Below are positions 62,188 through 64,000 of a DNA stretch of 64,000 bases, in pieces. The translations under genes were made by a program, and so were the position numbers. Where the stretch lies: contig JAKCCY010000004.1 in the NCBI GenBank assembly GCA_021838765.1, forward strand, positions 1 to 64,000. Reading direction: 5' to 3'. Each line of letters begins with the position of its first letter. Position 1 is the stretch's first letter. The notes under the pieces are model-generated. The model did not search any database and was not told the DNA's origin. It saw only the letters and a program-made list of their open reading frames with translations. Origin of the DNA: Nitrospirota bacterium (GTDB lineage Bacteria > Nitrospirota_A > Leptospirillia > Leptospirillales > Leptospirillaceae).

Positions 62188-63258
62188 CTATGGCTCCTTT
62201 TTGGACCGGATCAGCTTCCTGATATGGGCATCCTGATCCTTGAGTGTCTCTGCGTAGAGGTGTCCACCATGCCCATCCGAAACAAAATAGAGAAAAGGCG
62301 TTTCTCTGGGGGAGAGGACCGCCTCTATGGCCTGCTCTCCGGGACTTGCGATCGGTGTCGGAGGTAGCCCTGGATATTTATAGGTATTATAGGGAGAATC
62401 CACCTGAAGATCTCTTGAGTGCAAGTGCCTTCTGCCATTAAGAGCATAAATGACTGTTGGGTCGCTCTGGAGGCGCATATGCCTTGTCAGGCGATTCATA
62501 AAAACACTCGCGACATAGGGCATATCCTTGGGGTTTCCGGTTTCTTCCTGCACAATGGATGCAAGAGTAACCATCTCTTCCACTGAAAGGTGCTCCCGCT
62601 CCATTTTCTGTTTTTTATCCTTGTTCATGTCATGCCAAAAACGTGAAACCATCATCCGGAATGCATCACTTGGAGTTGCCATTCTTGGGAAAAAATACGT
62701 ATCGGGAAATAAATATCCTTCAAGGGATGTAGAATCAATTCCGAGGCTTTTGACAAAAGCCGGATCCTGTGCGATTTTCAAAATGGCCGCGCGGGACCCC
62801 ATTCCGATCGAGGAAAGACGCTTGGCCACCTGATTCAGGGTAAAGCCTTCCGGAATCGTAACCTTATAAAAGTATTTCTGTCCCTCATGCAAATCCATCA
62901 GCACCCGAATCGGGGACATATCTCCAGAAATCCCATATTCTCCCGAACGGATATTGGTATCAATTCCCAGGATCTCACCCCAGAAAACAAGCGTTTCCGG
63001 ATAATGGGTGATTCCCTCCTCATACATTTTGGTGATGACCTTCCGAAAGGAATCCCCGGGGAGCACATCAAGGAGAATAGAGCGCGAGCGGGTATTTCCT
63101 TCATAAAAGAGCGCGTTGATATTCCATGCGGAGAAAAGGGCGAACACAATCAAAAAGATCCAGGAAACGGATCGGACGGGGTTTTTTCCCAAAATACGAT
63201 GAAGTGATTCAGAGGGGTGGTTGTTCACACTCTCCCCTTCCTCCCGTTCAGGGCTCAT
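62188..63258 (-). CDS. mltG: Endolytic murein transglycosylase MltG
   Basis: MltG cuts nascent peptidoglycan and sets glycan-strand length. The 356-residue protein has one N-terminal membrane helix (VSWIFLIVFALFSAWNI), a LysM-like subdomain (VTIPEGFTLNQVAKRLS), LEGYLFPDTYFFP and the catalytic ASIVQEETG, then VFMNRLTRHMRLQSDPTVIYAL. The ATG overlaps the ruvX stop by 4 nt. valS follows after about 100 nt. Confidence 0.95.
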   Translation of the reverse strand: MSPEREEGESVNNHPSESLHRILGKNPVRSVSWIFLIVFALFSAWNINALFYEGNTRSRSILLDVLPGDSFRKVITKMYEEGITHYPETLVFWGEILGIDTNIRSGEYGISGDMSPIRVLMDLHEGQKYFYKVTIPEGFTLNQVAKRLSSIGMGSRAAILKIAQDPAFVKSLGIDSTSLEGYLFPDTYFFPRMATPSDAFRMMVSRFWHDMNKDKKQKMEREHLSVEEMVTLASIVQEETGNPKDMPYVASVFMNRLTRHMRLQSDPTVIYALNGRRHLHSRDLQVDSPYNTYKYPGLPPTPIASPGEQAIEAVLSPRETPFLYFVSDGHGGHLYAETLKDQDAHIRKLIRSKKEP

Positions 63259-63845
63259 TCGGGGTCAACCCCGAACTTGTTGGAAAAGACTTGGTTCATT
63301 CTGTTTTTTGACCAGAGTGCACACGATGTCAGAAAGCTTTCAAGAACCAGAGAAGCGCTTCGGGAGTCAATCCATGGATCTTTAGAAAAAGATCGGCCCT
63401 TTTTCTTTCCCTGATGGGTAAAGGGGTTGGATCTGACAGTATCGGAAGATAGACCCTCATCCCAAAAGAGGATCGGTAGAGAAATCGCCGAGGACAGTTT
63501 TCGGCCCGACTCAAGAAAATCCTGCGCCTTAGGGTTACTGTCCCCGGACAGATGGTAGTATGGAACACCAAAGACCATGCCCACGATTTCTTCCTCAGCA
63601 ATCAGTTTACGAATAGACTCCACAAGAGAGAGATCCTTCACATGGGAAAACTTTCCCGGCACTTTCCGTATAAAAGGATCGATTGGCCAGGCAAAACGCC
63701 GCGAGCGATCGGAAAGGGCAAATCCGACCCTTCGATCACCCCAATCGACTCCCAGAAGAACCCCTTCCCCAACGGATAATGAAACACCCTGCAAAGAATC
63801 CTGACCGGCGGGAAATTCCCATTGAGTCATCGGATCAGGAACCAT
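63255..63845 (-). CDS. ruvX: Holliday junction resolvase-like RuvX (YqgF)
   Basis: The RuvX/YqgF family is an RNase H-fold nuclease linked to rRNA maturation or junction cleavage. The 196-residue protein has LLGVDWGDRRVGFALSD (first catalytic Asp), EEEIVGMVFGVPYYHLSGD and FWDEGLSSDTV. It has about 30 residues more than usual at the N-terminus. GGAG lies 8 nt before the ATG. It forms a pair with mltG, as in many genomes. Confidence 0.9.
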   Translation of the reverse strand: MVPDPMTQWEFPAGQDSLQGVSLSVGEGVLLGVDWGDRRVGFALSDRSRRFAWPIDPFIRKVPGKFSHVKDLSLVESIRKLIAEEEIVGMVFGVPYYHLSGDSNPKAQDFLESGRKLSSAISLPILFWDEGLSSDTVRSNPFTHQGKKKGRSFSKDPWIDSRSASLVLESFLTSCALWSKNRMNQVFSNKFGVDPE

Positions 63846-63883
63846 TCAAACAATCTCCGTTCATTCCCGTCGGCTCGAAAGGG

Positions 63884-64000
63884 TTATGAGACCTTAAAAG
63901 CGCCTTCAAACGCCAGGATGGCTGCTTCGCGCATCTCAGACAAGAGGGCCGTCATATTGTCCGGCAATGGGCCACCACCCTCCGCCCAGATTGGTTTTCC
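63884..64000 (-). CDS. 3' end of an unassigned gene (possible alaS)
   Basis: Thirty-eight codons of an open frame reach the window edge and end at TAA 63884-63886. The translated tail is helix-forming (NMTALLSEMREAAILAFEGAF) after a GGGPLPD turn. The common order alaS-ruvX-mltG and the Gly-rich turn suggest the C-terminal domain of alanyl-tRNA synthetase, but the match to its usual GGGRPDMAQGG ending is poor. Left unnamed. Confidence 0.35.
   Translation of the reverse strand, partial: GKPIWAEGGGPLPDNMTALLSEMREAAILAFEGAFKVS

Noticed and set aside
1..64000. CRISPR arrays, insertion sequences, prophage or integrative elements
   Set aside because: No regularly spaced repeats other than the 14-bp array, no transposase, integrase or phage structural genes, and tRNA-Phe shows no duplicated 3' end nearby.

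Overview
The window reads as chromosomal DNA from a Gram-negative bacterium. It carries almost a whole lipid A/Kdo pathway (lpxA, D, I, B, K and waaA, msbA), LPS transport genes (lptA, B, C), BamA and Skp, and several multi-gene operons with 1-14 nt overlaps and frequent GTG/TTG starts. The gene repertoire (lpxI rather than lpxH, a Gfo/Idh gene between lpxI and lpxB, hrcA/CIRCE, periplasmic tetraheme cytochromes) fits a Leptospirillum-like member of Nitrospirota. That placement is an inference from gene content and gene order; no database search was possible. No insertion sequence, phage, integrase or CRISPR array was seen.

Layout. 1-12.4 kb (minus strand): one long envelope operon bamA-skp-lpxD-fabZ-lpxA-lpxI-gfo/idh-lpxB-msbA-waaA-lpxK, the last gene cut by the window edge. 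12.7 kb: tRNA-Phe with a near-consensus promoter. 12.8-16 kb: cobalamin genes (a fused CbiC, CbiA and a CobC-like phosphatase). 16-20 kb: a mixed stretch with an alpha/alpha-toroid protein, an aldo/keto reductase, a His/Pro-rich exported protein and a putative outer-membrane protein preceded by four 14-bp tandem repeats. 20.1-23.2 kb: cobS-cobT-cobU and a TPMT-like methyltransferase. 23.2-29.75 kb: heat-shock cluster hrcA-grpE-dnaK-dnaJ followed by rsmE and an RDD protein, headed by a perfect CIRCE operator.

29.8-37.8 kb (minus): a TetR-controlled export operon holding a tetraheme cytochrome, two EmrA/EmrB pairs and one TolC-like channel. 37.9-40.3 kb: a lipoprotein, queF and two unassigned envelope genes. 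40.3-50.3 kb (minus): lptC-lptA-lptB-rpoN, then hpf-rapZ-lipoprotein-aroC-aroK-aroB and a GAF-GAF-ANTAR regulator. 50.4-51.3 kb: malate dehydrogenase. 51.3-51.9 kb: a non-coding stretch with a perfect 16-bp inverted repeat. 51.9-56.7 kb (plus): a second export operon (small membrane protein, MFS pump, HlyD adaptor, TolC-like channel, tetraheme cytochrome). 56.9-64 kb (minus): ruvX-mltG, valS-nadC-birA-coaX.

The strongest candidate for something undescribed is the paired arrangement of drug-export operons that each contain a translationally or closely linked tetraheme c-type cytochrome of the same subfamily. Other points of note are a CbiC fused to a CbiX-like domain that has lost its histidines, a CoaX homologue lacking the N-terminal catalytic motif, and a GnnA-like dehydrogenase inside the lpx operon.
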